A program made the translations under genes and the position numbers. Positions 7,602 through 16,425 of a DNA stretch of 64,000 nt are shown piece by piece. The notes under the pieces are model-generated. The model saw only the letters and a list, made by a program, of their open reading frames with translations. It searched no databases and was not told the DNA's origin. The stretch comes from Aureispira sp. CCB-E (GTDB lineage: Bacteria > Bacteroidota > Bacteroidia > Chitinophagales > Saprospiraceae): positions 3,968,001 through 4,032,000 of the forward strand of contig NZ_CP133671.1 of the NCBI RefSeq assembly GCF_031326345.1, in the 5' to 3' direction. The first letter of the stretch is position 1. Each line of letters opens with the position of its first letter.

Positions 7602-10295
7602 CTATTTTGTAGATAGAGCAGGCAAGGCAATTTCAAATTGTACTTTGAAGGGATCACGTCGGTCTGTCCGTTTCCTATAATGGATATTTCCGTTATGATT
7701 GTCAATAATTTGGTGAATTAGATAGCCCCCGATTCCAGAGTGCCCTGTTTGCCCTGCATAATTTCCATAACCAATAAAATCTTCGAAAGAAAAGTTATTA
7801 GGAAACTCTTTTCCGTCGTTTTTATAAAGAATAATCACCTCTTGTTGATCAGAAGATAAGCCAACTCTAAATTGAATGGTATACTGCTTGTTGTTTTGCA
7901 CAAAACCATGGCGTTTCGCATTGTCAATAAGGTTGGTGAAAACAGTTGTAAGTTGTGTTTTATCAATGAGGGTATAGATTGGAATTTCTCGGCCTTTGGC
8001 ATCCTCCTCTACTTCAATCTGAATTCTAAAACTTGTTTCTTGCGTATAAAATTGTTGAATTTCTTCTAAAAAATCTTTAATTTTCGTTCGTTCTAGATTG
8101 AGTTTACTTCGATCCGCTTTGATAATATCTCCTGTTGAATCAAGGCTATTGATAGAATGAATGAGTATGGATTCTATTCGTTCTATCGTGGTGGCTAAGG
8201 TGTCAACAGTATCAATATCTTCGTCCTCAAAAACGGGAAACATGGGTTCTGAAAAATTAATTGGTGTTTGATCTTCCTCTTTGTCTTTTAGAAAATATTT
8301 TAAGTTTTTAATTTCTGTAAGAACAGCAGGCAATCGATTGCCTAATTCATGTTGCAGGGAAGAAATAATTTTATATTGTTCATTTTGAGCTCTTTGTTTG
8401 CCTAAATTTAAATCATTTCGCAATTGCTCTACTTTTTCTTCCTCTTCTTGAAGCAAACGAACTTTTGTTTCTTTGATAATTGTCGCCTGTTCTTCTAAAG
8501 GGGGTAAATTGATTTGAAGCCCTTCAAAGTATTCTTCCGTAATCATGTTGTGTTGATAATCCATCTTATACATATTGAGTTGCTGTATAAAAAGATCATC
8601 GTGTAGTTGCAAAATGAGGTATTCAATTAAGAGGCGATCTTCGTCCACTCGAAAGGTCATGATGTCTTCATTAACCAATATAGGAGTACCTTGAAAAACA
8701 AAGTAACTTGTTCTTAATTTTCGACCAGATCGGTTGACCAATAAAATAGATTCATTAATCAGTTGACCAGCAACTTGCTGCACCTCATCAGTGTTGGGAA
8801 TATTTTTAGGGTCAATTAGATAGTTGGTAATGGATTTACCCAAATTCTGAGGGCGTATGTAAGGAATATCTTGATAAGGTGTTTCGTCAAACCACAATGC
8901 TGGGCGTTCGGATCTAAAAATTTCTTTGAGCCGAATTAACTGTCCGTGCGCTTCTAACAATCGAAGTTGTGCAATAAAAGGAGAGGCGTAACGCTTGGCA
9001 TCTAAATTATAATCGTTTAAGATAACTTGATGTAAAGGAATTGTAGAAACGCAAGCCTCCAGTTCTGGTGTGCAGTCGGTGTCTAAGTGATGAAAGACGG
9101 CCCGAATACATTCTACATGTTTGGGAGTTAATTCACGGTTTAGTTTGGATTGCGTTTTGACATCCAAGTTGGCACCGTTTATAAATAAAATTTGCTCTTT
9201 TCGCAAAGTAGTTTTATTTTTATTAATCACCAAAATACAGATGGGAATACCCGTAGAATGCAACAACCCATAAGGCAACGTGATAACAGCTTCTAATAAA
9301 TCTCTACGAATAAGAAATTCTCTCAGTTTTCTATCTTCTTTATCATCTACTAGCGTATTAATTGGCATGATGGTAATTAAGCGCCCTTTGGTGTTTAATT
9401 TGGACAACATGAGTTGTATAAACAGGCTATTGCAAGGAATATGTGGTGTACTTACGTCAAAAGGAATAGAAGTATAGGACTGTTCTTTGATTTTTTCTGT
9501 TGGTGTATATTGACCAAAAGGAAAATGAGCAATGGCAATGTCTACTTTCAAATCTTCTTGTAAGTCATCTACTAAGGTGTTTCCGTTACTGATTTGGGCT
9601 TGATAAGCTCCATTTGCCCATAAATTCATTTTACAGAGTGCCCAGATATGAATATTTTGTTCTTGAGCAAAAATATGCAAGTTGGGCTCTTTGTTTAGAA
9701 ATGCAATCAAACTAGAACCTTGACCAGCAGTAGGATCGTAGACAGATTCGTTGGTTTGGGGATTGGCAAGTTCTACTAATAATTGATTAATTGTTTTTGG
9801 GGTCGTTCGTTTAATCCCAGTATTACTTGCTCGAAGTGCGGTTCTATACAAACTGTCGTTAAAGAAACTGCCAAATTCGGAAATAGAAATGGCTTTGGTT
9901 GAGAAATCTAAATCCTCCAACACTAGAATAACTTGAATGAGTAATTGTAGATTATTTTCTTCTTGTAAAGCGAGCCCCAACGGCGCAAAAATATTTTTGA
10001 GCGAAGTATTTCGCTTGGAAAATTGCGTTAGGGTAGTAATTAGGTCGCGCATGGCTAACTCTGGATCATCAATAACTTTATTTCTAAAATTACTTGACCA
10101 AAGATAGTCTTCTGGCTCTGTTTCAATAAAATCAAAAACGTGCTCTTTTTGGAGGGCTAAAATTCGTTTGAAAAATACTAAAGAAAGTAAGACACTACTT
10201 GCGTTGTTGGCATCCCAAACACCTCGAAGGGAGTCTAAGGTCGAAAAAAAAACAGCTTCTAACTGTTGTGCATGCTCTCTGGTTTTGGTATCCAT
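7602..10295 (-). CDS. Fusion protein: type I DNA methylase-like (HsdM) + HsdS-like recognition region + histidine-kinase-like domain
   Basis: An 897-residue protein with three recognisable parts. Residues 1-600 resemble type I methylation machinery: an HsdM-like helical N-terminus (LDSLRGVWDANNASSVLLS), SAM motif I DPTAGQG (187-193), and a motif IV position reading AHFPFG (256-261) instead of NPPF/Y. HsdS-like sequence then runs from about 430 to 610 (LKEIFRSE...IPYIRPQNLG...INLPPLEEQATII). A coiled coil (605-640) leads to a phospho-acceptor-like box SSLQHELGNRL (His649). An HATPase domain follows with N-box NLIDNAKRHG (788-797), KNDG (825-828) and GHSGIGGYLI (851-860). No membrane segment, restriction subunit or response regulator is adjacent. 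The altered motif IV suggests weak or absent methylation. It may act as a DNA-bound sensor or regulator; its function is unknown. Confidence 0.85.
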   Translation of the reverse strand: MDTKTREHAQQLEAVFFSTLDSLRGVWDANNASSVLLSLVFFKRILALQKEHVFDFIETEPEDYLWSSNFRNKVIDDPELAMRDLITTLTQFSKRNTSLKNIFAPLGLALQEENNLQLLIQVILVLEDLDFSTKAISISEFGSFFNDSLYRTALRASNTGIKRTTPKTINQLLVELANPQTNESVYDPTAGQGSSLIAFLNKEPNLHIFAQEQNIHIWALCKMNLWANGAYQAQISNGNTLVDDLQEDLKVDIAIAHFPFGQYTPTEKIKEQSYTSIPFDVSTPHIPCNSLFIQLMLSKLNTKGRLITIMPINTLVDDKEDRKLREFLIRRDLLEAVITLPYGLLHSTGIPICILVINKNKTTLRKEQILFINGANLDVKTQSKLNRELTPKHVECIRAVFHHLDTDCTPELEACVSTIPLHQVILNDYNLDAKRYASPFIAQLRLLEAHGQLIRLKEIFRSERPALWFDETPYQDIPYIRPQNLGKSITNYLIDPKNIPNTDEVQQVAGQLINESILLVNRSGRKLRTSYFVFQGTPILVNEDIMTFRVDEDRLLIEYLILQLHDDLFIQQLNMYKMDYQHNMITEEYFEGLQINLPPLEEQATIIKETKVRLLQEEEEKVEQLRNDLNLGKQRAQNEQYKIISSLQHELGNRLPAVLTEIKNLKYFLKDKEEDQTPINFSEPMFPVFEDEDIDTVDTLATTIERIESILIHSINSLDSTGDIIKADRSKLNLERTKIKDFLEEIQQFYTQETSFRIQIEVEEDAKGREIPIYTLIDKTQLTTVFTNLIDNAKRHGFVQNNKQYTIQFRVGLSSDQQEVIILYKNDGKEFPNNFSFEDFIGYGNYAGQTGHSGIGGYLIHQIIDNHNGNIHYRKRTDRRDPFKVQFEIALPALSTK

Positions 10296-10589
10296 ATTAA
10301 ATACTGAGGGGCTAATTATATCTGTTTAATGTCGGTAGTTAGTATGATACAGCATATTAGTCAACTTATAGGTTTGATGTACCTAGTCGCGAACTACTGG
10401 ATCAGAAAATTACAATAAATATACTAACATATTCTGAAAAGCTGTACTTTTAAACTTTTACTTCTATAATAGTCTATCAAAAGAACTTAGTAGAAGTAAT
10501 TTTAAATTGTATTAACTTGATTATTAGTAAAATGGGTTTTGTTTATTCCTGTGGTAACATTTTAGTAATCAGTAAATAATAAAATTGAT

Positions 10590-10808
10590 ATGGAAAAACA
10601 GCCGAATAATCCACTTCATGGAAAAACGTTACTGAACATTTTGGAATACTTGGTTGAAATTTATGGCTGGGAGCACTTGGGATATAAAATCAATATTCGT
10701 TGTTTTAATCACGACCCTAGTATCAAATCTAGTTTAAAGTTTTTGCGTAAAACTCCTTGGGCGAGAAAAAAAGTAGAAGCTTTGTATATTCAGACAATTG
10801 AAAGGTAA
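10590..10808 (+). CDS. VF530-type DNA-binding protein (DUF2132)
   Basis: A 72-residue protein that matches the VF530 family along its whole length: [32 protein letters not shown] and [14 protein letters not shown]. The family is small, helical and thought to bind DNA; its role is unknown. Only 3 bases separate its stop from the next start, so it is co-transcribed with the YchJ-like gene. Confidence 0.88.
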   Translation: MEKQPNNPLHGKTLLNILEYLVEIYGWEHLGYKINIRCFNHDPSIKSSLKFLRKTPWARKKVEALYIQTIER

Positions 10809-10811
10809 AAA

Positions 10812-11315
10812 ATGACAACAATGGAAAAATGTCCTTGTGGTAGCCAACAAACTTACTCTAATTGCTGCGCTCCTTTTTTAGAAGGGAGACAAAATGCACC
10901 AACAGCAGAAGCGTTGATGCGTTCAAGGTATACGGCACATGTAAAAGGGGAAATAGATTATATTATCCATACGGTTCACCCTGATAGAAGAGCAGACAGC
11001 GATCGAAAAACAATTGAAAGTTGGGCTAAAGAAGCCGATTGGAAAGGTCTGGAAATTCTTCAAAGAACACAGGGCTCAGAAAAAGATGACGTAGGGCGTG
11101 TTGTTTTTAAAGCACATTACAAATATCAAAATCTCCTGAAAGTACATACAGAAGATTCTTTGTTTAAGAGGGTCGAAGGAAAATGGTATTTTGTGGAAGG
11201 GGTAGAACCTAAGCGAATTTATACTAAAACTTCAAAAATTGGTCGCAATGATCCTTGTTCTTGTGGAAGTGGAAAGAAGTTTAAAAAATGTTGCGCGAAA
11301 AAGGGAGGCTTTTGA
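10812..11315 (+). CDS. YchJ-family protein with two SEC-C zinc motifs
   Basis: A 167-residue protein. An N-terminal SEC-C-like motif ([13 protein letters not shown]) is followed by the YchJ core ([36 protein letters not shown]). A second, classical SEC-C motif closes it ([17 protein letters not shown]). SEC-C motifs bind zinc and are found in SecA and other proteins, often as interaction modules. The cellular role of YchJ is not established. It follows the VF530 gene with a 3-base gap. Confidence 0.88.
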   Translation: MTTMEKCPCGSQQTYSNCCAPFLEGRQNAPTAEALMRSRYTAHVKGEIDYIIHTVHPDRRADSDRKTIESWAKEADWKGLEILQRTQGSEKDDVGRVVFKAHYKYQNLLKVHTEDSLFKRVEGKWYFVEGVEPKRIYTKTSKIGRNDPCSCGSGKKFKKCCAKKGGF

Positions 11316-11402
11316 GTGAATTATTTTTGTTGAATTGCTGTTGTTTTCGGTACAGTAGTTTGTGATAATTATATTATTTTACTATCTTTTGCTACAAAAT
11401 TG

Positions 11403-11608
11403 CAATAGTTTGTTGAAACCACACAGTAGCAGCGAACCGAACTATGCGAGCGCAAGTAACAAAGCTAGCTAAATGCAAAGCGCTCACGAAGTAACCAACG
11501 ACCACGAAGTAGCAGCGAACCGAGCATAGCGAGCTCACGACCGAAGGGAGTAACAAACCCAGCTTGCTGGCTCATGACCGAAGGGAGTAACTAAGCTAAC
11601 TACTAAAA
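11403..11608. repeat. Dispersed repeat family A, long copy
   Basis: This fills most of the 316-base gap between the YchJ-like gene and the next gene. It opens with CAATAGTTTGTTGAAACCAC and ends with CTAACTACTAA. In between are repeated modules: AGTAGCAGCGAACCGA, GCGAGCTCACGACC and GAAGGGAGTAAC each occur twice or more. The same modules recur at 30321-30449 and 33209-33290, and the ends recur at 16298-16425 and 23484-23537. It is clearly GC-richer than its surroundings and has no coding capacity that I trust. Confidence 0.8.
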
Positions 11609-11631
11609 TTAATAACCTAGAACTTTTAAAG

Positions 11632-12252
11632 ATGACATTTATAGAAGCAATTCAGGCCGATTGGATTTTTTATGTAGTGAATATTTTAGTTTTTATTGTT
11701 GTTGTATTGGTAACTTGGTTGTATGTTCGAGGACAACAAATGGAGGCTATTGCTAAGTTACAAGCTCAACTTCAACAAATCCAATTGCAACAAAATGATA
11801 AACTGTTTTCTTTAGAAGATGAGTACAAGCTCAAAAAAGAACGTTTGCGGTTAATTATCAAAGATATGGAAGCACAATTGCAAGCTAAAGATGTCACCAT
11901 GCTTCAATCTAGGAGAAATGAGTTGAGCAACGTTTTTGTGATGGAATATAGAGAAACGATGCATCGATATGCTCGTTTAGCAGATCAATATTATGAATTG
12001 CATCCACCTAAATATCAAGAATTTGTGCGCAACTATATTTTCCCGTTTTTAGATACAAGTAGAAAAGTACTAGCGGCAACAAATGCGCCTGTTGTTATGT
12101 CTACTTTAGGTGAAACTATCCCCATCCAATACAGTTACAAAGACTTTGATTTTGCCTTTGATATGATTCGAAAACATCCCACGTTTAATTTCAAAAAAGA
12201 AATGATGGCGTATTTAAAGGCTTTGGGTTTTTCTAAAAAAGATTTGGATTAA
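11632..12252 (+). CDS. Membrane-anchored coiled-coil protein of unknown function
   Basis: A 206-residue protein that I do not recognise. One hydrophobic segment near the N-terminus (about 11-33, WIFYVVNILVFIVVVLVTW) is followed by a glutamine/lysine-rich coiled coil (about 36-95). A soluble part ends in FNFKKEMMAYLKALGFSKKDLD. The topology suggests a single inner-membrane anchor with a cytoplasmic coiled coil. It is the first of three same-strand genes for small membrane proteins. Confidence 0.7.
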   Translation: MTFIEAIQADWIFYVVNILVFIVVVLVTWLYVRGQQMEAIAKLQAQLQQIQLQQNDKLFSLEDEYKLKKERLRLIIKDMEAQLQAKDVTMLQSRRNELSNVFVMEYRETMHRYARLADQYYELHPPKYQEFVRNYIFPFLDTSRKVLAATNAPVVMSTLGETIPIQYSYKDFDFAFDMIRKHPTFNFKKEMMAYLKALGFSKKDLD

Positions 12253-12308
12253 AAGTAGGTGCTTGGAATTTAAAAATTGGAGAAGCAACCAAAAGTAATT
12301 TTAATCGC

Positions 12309-12692
12309 ATGGGAATATCCACCAAACAAGCAGTCACAAAGGTTTTATATTGGCAACAAAAGACCATAATTATTTTGACTTTTATAATATTGGTATTTTG
12401 GGGACTTGTGATTAGTGATGTCATTTGGGGCTTTCAATATGACTATATCAAAACATACTACAGATCAACATTGTGTTATATCGTAGCCTGTTCCTTAGCA
12501 ACATATACCAATTATCTCTTATACAAAAGTTGGAGTTCGTTAAAGAATTATCAAGAAAGTGAATATATAGCTGACTTGGAACTTGCCTTTAGAAAACAGC
12601 GTTATTTTTGGATGGTAGGTCCCCTTTTGCTGCTGTTTTTTCTGGTCGTTTTAATTGGCTCAATGATTTTTTCTTTCCTTGCAATTATTTGA
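12309..12692 (+). CDS. Small three-helix membrane protein, unknown function (paralogue 1)
   Basis: A 127-residue protein with hydrophobic segments at about 19-40, 52-72 and 100-125. The loop before the last helix reads LKNYQESEYIADLELAFRKQRYFW. The layout and spacing match the protein encoded at 12899-13312 (YWSYVTFQYTR...WYQPESLSNRMEHLLEQNSHLW, then a last helix). The two look like diverged tandem paralogues. The family is not recognised. It lies 56 bases after the coiled-coil gene. Confidence 0.65.
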   Translation: MGISTKQAVTKVLYWQQKTIIILTFIILVFWGLVISDVIWGFQYDYIKTYYRSTLCYIVACSLATYTNYLLYKSWSSLKNYQESEYIADLELAFRKQRYFWMVGPLLLLFFLVVLIGSMIFSFLAII

Positions 12693-12754
12693 TTTAGTAG
12701 CAGGGCAGCTAACTATTTAAGCATAATGAGACATTAATTTTCTAATAAGTAAGA

Positions 12755-12880
12755 GGTCAGAAAAAATAAGAACAAAAAATGGGATTATTTTTTTGCTAAT
12801 CAAAGAATAAAAAGGAAGGCTTAACGAGCTAAGACAAGTTTTTCTGATGAAGAGTAGCACAAAAAGAAGGCTGTTTTACT
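12755..12880. repeat. Dispersed repeat family B, copy 1
   Basis: The segment running from CAGAAAAAATAAGAAC to GATGAAGAGTAGCACAAAAA and AGAAGGCTGTTTT aligns collinearly, with many differences, to 27303-27446. The best block is GATGAAGAGTAGC(A/G)CAAAAA. It occupies the gap between the two paralogous membrane protein genes. No open frame explains the similarity. Confidence 0.55.
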
Positions 12881-12898
12881 TGCTATTATTACTTATAA

Positions 12899-13312
12899 AT
12901 GGCGAATAATAATTTACTAGATGACAATACAATTCAGTCAGAGCATAAAAGCAGCTGTTTTGTTGAAATCAAACGAGTCGAAGTTTGGTTAAGCATATTA
13001 TCTGCTCTAGGGTTTGTTATTGGCACATTACTTTGCCTGATTGGGCTTTCTATTTTTATAGATGACGACTGGTCTACGATCATAATTGTGCTAGAAATAA
13101 TGGCATTTGTTCAGGGGTGCCTCTTTATTTACTGGAGTTATGTAACCTTTCAATATACAAGACAAGTAAAATGGTATCAACCAGAAAGCCTCTCTAACCG
13201 TATGGAGCATTTGTTGGAACAAAATAGCCATTTGTGGAGGGCAACAGCCTTGCTATTCTTAGGCTTGTTTGCCATGCTGATAGTAGCAGGAATAGGAGGT
13301 CTTTGGGGATAG
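12899..13312 (+). CDS. Small three-helix membrane protein, unknown function (paralogue 2)
   Basis: A 137-residue protein with a polar N-terminus of about 25 residues, then hydrophobic segments near 30-52, 60-82 and 113-135. It shares layout and several positions of its last loop and helix with the preceding small protein. The function is unknown. It ends 2 bases before a hairpin that it probably shares with the convergent small gene. Confidence 0.65.
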   Translation: MANNNLLDDNTIQSEHKSSCFVEIKRVEVWLSILSALGFVIGTLLCLIGLSIFIDDDWSTIIIVLEIMAFVQGCLFIYWSYVTFQYTRQVKWYQPESLSNRMEHLLEQNSHLWRATALLFLGLFAMLIVAGIGGLWG

Positions 13313-13314
13313 TG

Positions 13315-13347
13315 AAAAAGAAGCCAATCAATGGGTGGATTGGCTTC
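13315..13347 (-). terminator. Rho-independent terminator for the 60-residue membrane protein gene
   Basis: GAAGCCAATC (13320-13329) pairs perfectly with GATTGGCTTC (13338-13347). On the minus strand the hairpin is followed by five T's (13319-13315), as expected for a minus-strand transcript. It may also stop the plus-strand gene that ends at 13312. Confidence 0.75.
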
Positions 13348-13361
13348 TATCGATTAGGTAT

Positions 13362-13544
13362 TTACAAGTTTTCAGGTGTTAAATGCCTGAAATGTGTAAA
13401 AGGATAATCGGCGCTTGCCTGATTAGGAGGCAAATGACCTACGTTGCCTTTTCGCATCCAATAAATGAAGCTAAGGATAATAAATCCTAAAAGGAACGTT
13501 CCTACTATCAAGGCAATGGGGGTGATAAAGAACTCCATAAGCAA
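13362..13544 (-). CDS. Small single-pass membrane protein, unknown function
   Basis: A 60-residue ORF: a short N-terminus, one long hydrophobic helix (about 6-29, ITPIALIVGTFLLGFIILSFIYW), then a basic MRKGN stop-transfer and a polar tail. I accept it as a real gene because a canonical minus-strand terminator starts 15 bases after its stop. The family is not recognised. Confidence 0.55.
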   Translation of the reverse strand: MLMEFFITPIALIVGTFLLGFIILSFIYWMRKGNVGHLPPNQASADYPFTHFRHLTPENL

Positions 13545-13838
13545 TGATTTTGAGGGATCAGATAAATGGGAATACGAAACTATACTATGAACTTGTTAGT
13601 AATTCGTTGATTTTTTGATAGTTATATAAAATTAAAACAAAAAAAGCAATTTTCATAGTAATAGCGAATTCTATTTTTATAAAATGTGAACATAAAGTGC
13701 TGAAAAAGAGCTGTATTTGAAAGGTAGCAAGAGCACAAACTCTTTAGTGAGCCTTGTTTGAGTGCCTATTGAGATTGTTTTATGAAATGCTGAATTTATT
13801 TGATGAGAATAAAGAACAGGGAGGTTAGTAAAACATAA
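13545..13838. other. Intergenic region between the small membrane gene and the bioB terminator
   Basis: About 290 bases of AT-rich sequence. I see no credible ORF or RNA gene. It may hold the promoter of the 60-residue membrane protein gene, but no clear TAnnTTTG element was found. Confidence 0.5.
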
Positions 13839-13870
13839 AAAGCACTGCTTTCTAAAAAAAACAGTGCTTT
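13836..13870 (-). terminator. Rho-independent terminator for bioB
   Basis: AAAGCACTG (13839-13847) pairs perfectly with CAGTGCTTT (13862-13870). On the minus strand the stem ends in a T-run. It lies 24 bases past the bioB stop. Confidence 0.8.
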
Positions 13871-13893
13871 GGGATATTTATATAGAATTATTT

Positions 13894-14883
13894 TTAGAAT
13901 TCAGTCGCTTCTAATTCTTTTTCTTGACCTTTAAATGCTGCCATAGGTTTTAATCCTAATAATTCAAACATCATTTTATCTTGGTCTACATCTGGATTTG
14001 GTGTGGTTAATAATTTTTCACCAGCAAATATAGAGCTAGCACCTGCCATAAAGCACAACGCTTGTTCTGTAATAGGCATCTCTTGGCGTCCAGCAGAAAG
14101 GCGAACTTGAGATTTAGGCATGATAATTCTTGCAGTAGCAATCATTCGAACCATGTCCCAAACTGACACTCGTTCTTGATTTTCAAGAGGCGTACCTTTC
14201 ACGGCAACTAATGCATTGACAGGAACAGATTCTGGATGTTTAGGAAGGTTAGCTAGAGTGTGTAGCATAATAATTCTATCCTCTGCGGTTTCTCCCAACC
14301 CAATGATTCCACCACTACAAACATTTAGCCCTGTTTCTCTAACATGTTCTAAGGTATCCAAGCGATCTTGATATGTTCTAGTTGTAATGATTTCTGCGTA
14401 ATGTCCTTCAGAAGTATCTAAGTTGTGGTTGTAAGCGTGTAAGCCAGCTTCTTTTAAGCGTTCGGCTTGCTCTTTGGTCAACATACCTAAAGTACAACAT
14501 ACCTCCATACCTAGAGAATTTACGCCTTTAACCATATCAATAACACGATCAAACTGCTTGTTGTCTTTTACATTTCTCCAAGCAGCTCCCATGCAGAATC
14601 GAGTAGAACCATTTTGACTCGCAATACTTGCTTTTGTCATTACTTCGTCTAATGTTAATAAACGTTCAGGTTCCAAGTCGGTATTATGATGAATCGATTG
14701 TGGACAATAGGAACAGTTTTCAGGACACCCACCTGTTTTAATTGACAAAAGAGTAGATACCTGCACTTCGCTAGGGTCGTTGTTTTCACGATGAATTGTA
14801 GCCGCTTCATAGATTAATTCTAAAATTGGCTTGTTGTAAATGGCTTCGATTTCTTCTCTTGTCCAGTCATTACGTAAACTCAT
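13894..14883 (-). CDS. bioB: Biotin synthase BioB
   Basis: A radical-SAM enzyme that inserts sulfur into dethiobiotin in the last step of biotin synthesis. It has 329 residues. The [4Fe-4S] motif C-x3-C-x2-C is at Cys53, 57 and 60 (CPENCSYC). Further ligands for the sulfur-donating [2Fe-2S] cluster are in [17 protein letters not shown] and [12 protein letters not shown], plus the arginine of VRLSAGR. No other biotin gene is beside it; the bio genes may be scattered. A terminator follows and a likely promoter lies about 250 bases upstream. Confidence 0.97.
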   Translation of the reverse strand: MSLRNDWTREEIEAIYNKPILELIYEAATIHRENNDPSEVQVSTLLSIKTGGCPENCSYCPQSIHHNTDLEPERLLTLDEVMTKASIASQNGSTRFCMGAAWRNVKDNKQFDRVIDMVKGVNSLGMEVCCTLGMLTKEQAERLKEAGLHAYNHNLDTSEGHYAEIITTRTYQDRLDTLEHVRETGLNVCSGGIIGLGETAEDRIIMLHTLANLPKHPESVPVNALVAVKGTPLENQERVSVWDMVRMIATARIIMPKSQVRLSAGRQEMPITEQALCFMAGASSIFAGEKLLTTPNPDVDQDKMMFELLGLKPMAAFKGQEKELEATEF

Positions 14884-15132
14884 AGTACTTATTTTAATTT
14901 GAAGGTTTGATGATTTGATGATTTGGATAGTTATTTACCCATAAACATTCAAATCCGTTAACTAAGACCATTGGTTAAAACACACGGTCTTGTCTAATTT
15001 TCATTATTTTATAAAAATCGTATCTTTTATTGATTAATATCGTCCATTAATTTTTTTTGGAACTCTATTAGATAGCATCATAACAATGTTTATTGAAATG
15101 GTGCTTCCATCGATTTTTTCAACTTCGTCAGA

Positions 15133-15162
15133 CAAAAGTAATTAATAAAATTCAACTTGCAA
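15133..15162 (-). promoter_or_regulatory. Putative Bacteroidota-type promoter for bioB
   Basis: On the minus strand TTG (15162-15160), 19 bases, then TACTTTTG (15140-15133) fits the TTTG-N19/20-TAnnTTTG consensus. It would give bioB an untranslated leader of roughly 245 bases. No known riboswitch or biotin-repressor operator was recognised in that leader. Confidence 0.45.
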
Positions 15163-15181
15163 CAAGTTTTTTCTTGATATT

Positions 15182-15820
15182 TTACTCATCTCGTTGAGAC
15201 AGCAAATCTTTTAAAGGTAAGTTACCTGGAAAATAGTCGTGATACAAAATTCGTTGAGCTTGGACAATATGCCTTTCTGTATGATAAACTAAGATTTTGA
15301 GCATATCACCCAACTGTATGCTTACTAGTCCTAAGAAAGCTGCATAAACACGAGTTTTTTGCAAATTGATTAAACGAGCATCTTGAAGCATAGAATAGAG
15401 GGTATCTTGATTCGCTAAAAATTCTTGAACAATCGCTTTGCCTTCCAATTGGCTAGATGAAATACTTCTTGGATTATATTTAGAAGGCGATTCAATTTTG
15501 CTTTTCATTTGATTATCAAGGTTAAGGCGAAACTTGCTAGCGTAATAATGTCCTAGCCATCCTCTAGTAAATTTTGCTTGTGGTTTGCTTTTTTTTGACT
15601 TTGAATTTTTAATAGCTTTGAGTGTTGCAGGAAAATAATAATCAGCAACATAGTTTAAGTGCAGCAAGCATTCTGCGATGCTCCATTTTTCTTCATGCTC
15701 TCGCCAATTCAATTGTTCCGAGCTCAAATTGGCAAAGTCTCTAGCAACAATTTCAGATAAACGTTGATTCAATCGCTCTAATTCTCGCAACAGTGTTATG
15801 GTCTGTACAGTTTTCGGCAT
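15182..15820 (-). CDS. DinB-like four-helix-bundle protein
   Basis: A 212-residue protein of the DinB/YfiT superfamily. Its N-terminal half has WSIAECLLHLNYVADYY (a metal-ligand His on helix 2). Its C-terminal end has YHTERHIVQAQRIL (the HxxxH pattern of the last helix). Such proteins often bind a divalent metal and some act as thiol transferases, for example with bacillithiol. The substrate is unknown. It starts 17 bases after the membrane protein gene upstream, so the two are probably one operon. Confidence 0.8.
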   Translation of the reverse strand: MPKTVQTITLLRELERLNQRLSEIVARDFANLSSEQLNWREHEEKWSIAECLLHLNYVADYYFPATLKAIKNSKSKKSKPQAKFTRGWLGHYYASKFRLNLDNQMKSKIESPSKYNPRSISSSQLEGKAIVQEFLANQDTLYSMLQDARLINLQKTRVYAAFLGLVSIQLGDMLKILVYHTERHIVQAQRILYHDYFPGNLPLKDLLSQRDE

Positions 15821-15837
15821 AAATTTTTAGACTAGTA

Positions 15838-16257
15838 TTAAAATATAATTCCTATTACTAATAAATACAAACCAGTACCCATTGCAACAAGTCCTGATGT
15901 TACTTTGTAAGGAGTAAGTCGTTCGTACATTTCTGCACTTTTAGCTCTTGTATCTTCACTTAGTTCATCCAATAATAAATCTTGAAGTACAGGATAACCT
16001 AAAAGAAATCCCATTACAATACAAGAGGCAACACAAGATATATATACAAGTCCCCAAATCAAACCTATTCTAAATGCTAGCGCAATATTTAGTAGTTTCA
16101 GAATGCCAAGAATAAGAGATGCAGCCCCAATTCCAGCTTCATAAGGTTTGATTTTTTTTATAAGATTGGCTGCGTCTGGAGATTTTTTGACAACAACAGA
16201 TGCAGCGGCCAGCATTCCTGTGATAATTGCTAATAAGGGAAGGAGTAATCCACTCAT
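15838..16257 (-). CDS. Four-helix membrane protein, unknown function
   Basis: A 139-residue protein with hydrophobic segments at about 4-22, 43-62, 64-90 and 119-139. Between them are polar loops, one with LLLDELSEDTRAKSAEMYERL. The glycine-rich helix starts (GIGAASLILGILKLLNIALA) and (GLVAMGTGLYLLVIGIIF) look like an internal duplication of a two-helix unit. The family is not recognised. It is followed by the DinB-like gene. Confidence 0.65.
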   Translation of the reverse strand: MSGLLLPLLAIITGMLAAASVVVKKSPDAANLIKKIKPYEAGIGAASLILGILKLLNIALAFRIGLIWGLVYISCVASCIVMGFLLGYPVLQDLLLDELSEDTRAKSAEMYERLTPYKVTSGLVAMGTGLYLLVIGIIF

Positions 16258-16297
16258 GAGATAACATTATTTTAAGTTATAATAAGAAAATAATTAA

Positions 16298-16425
16298 CAA
16301 TAGTTCGTTGAAACCACGAAGTAGTAGCGCAGTTAACTAAAAGCGCAGCGCCCACGAAGTACCACATAGTAGTAGCGAAGCTAACTAAAAGCAAAGCGCT
16401 CACGAACTAATCAACGAACTACTAA
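16298..16425. repeat. Dispersed repeat family A, copy with inverted ends
   Basis: The left end CAATAGTTCGTTGAAACC and the right end TCAACGAACTACTAA are imperfect inverted repeats. The interior carries two copies of a unit containing CACGAAGTA...AGTAGTAGCG, (A/T)AACTAAAAGC and GCGC(C/T)CACGAA. The element is compact and non-coding, like a MITE or REP-type sequence. Confidence 0.8.

Noticed and set aside
7602-10295. Complete type I restriction-modification system
   Set aside because: No HsdR motor or nuclease gene is present in the flanking sequence, and the ORF ends in a kinase-like domain.
11403-11608. CRISPR array
   Set aside because: The repeats are irregular modules with no uniform spacers and no cas gene nearby.
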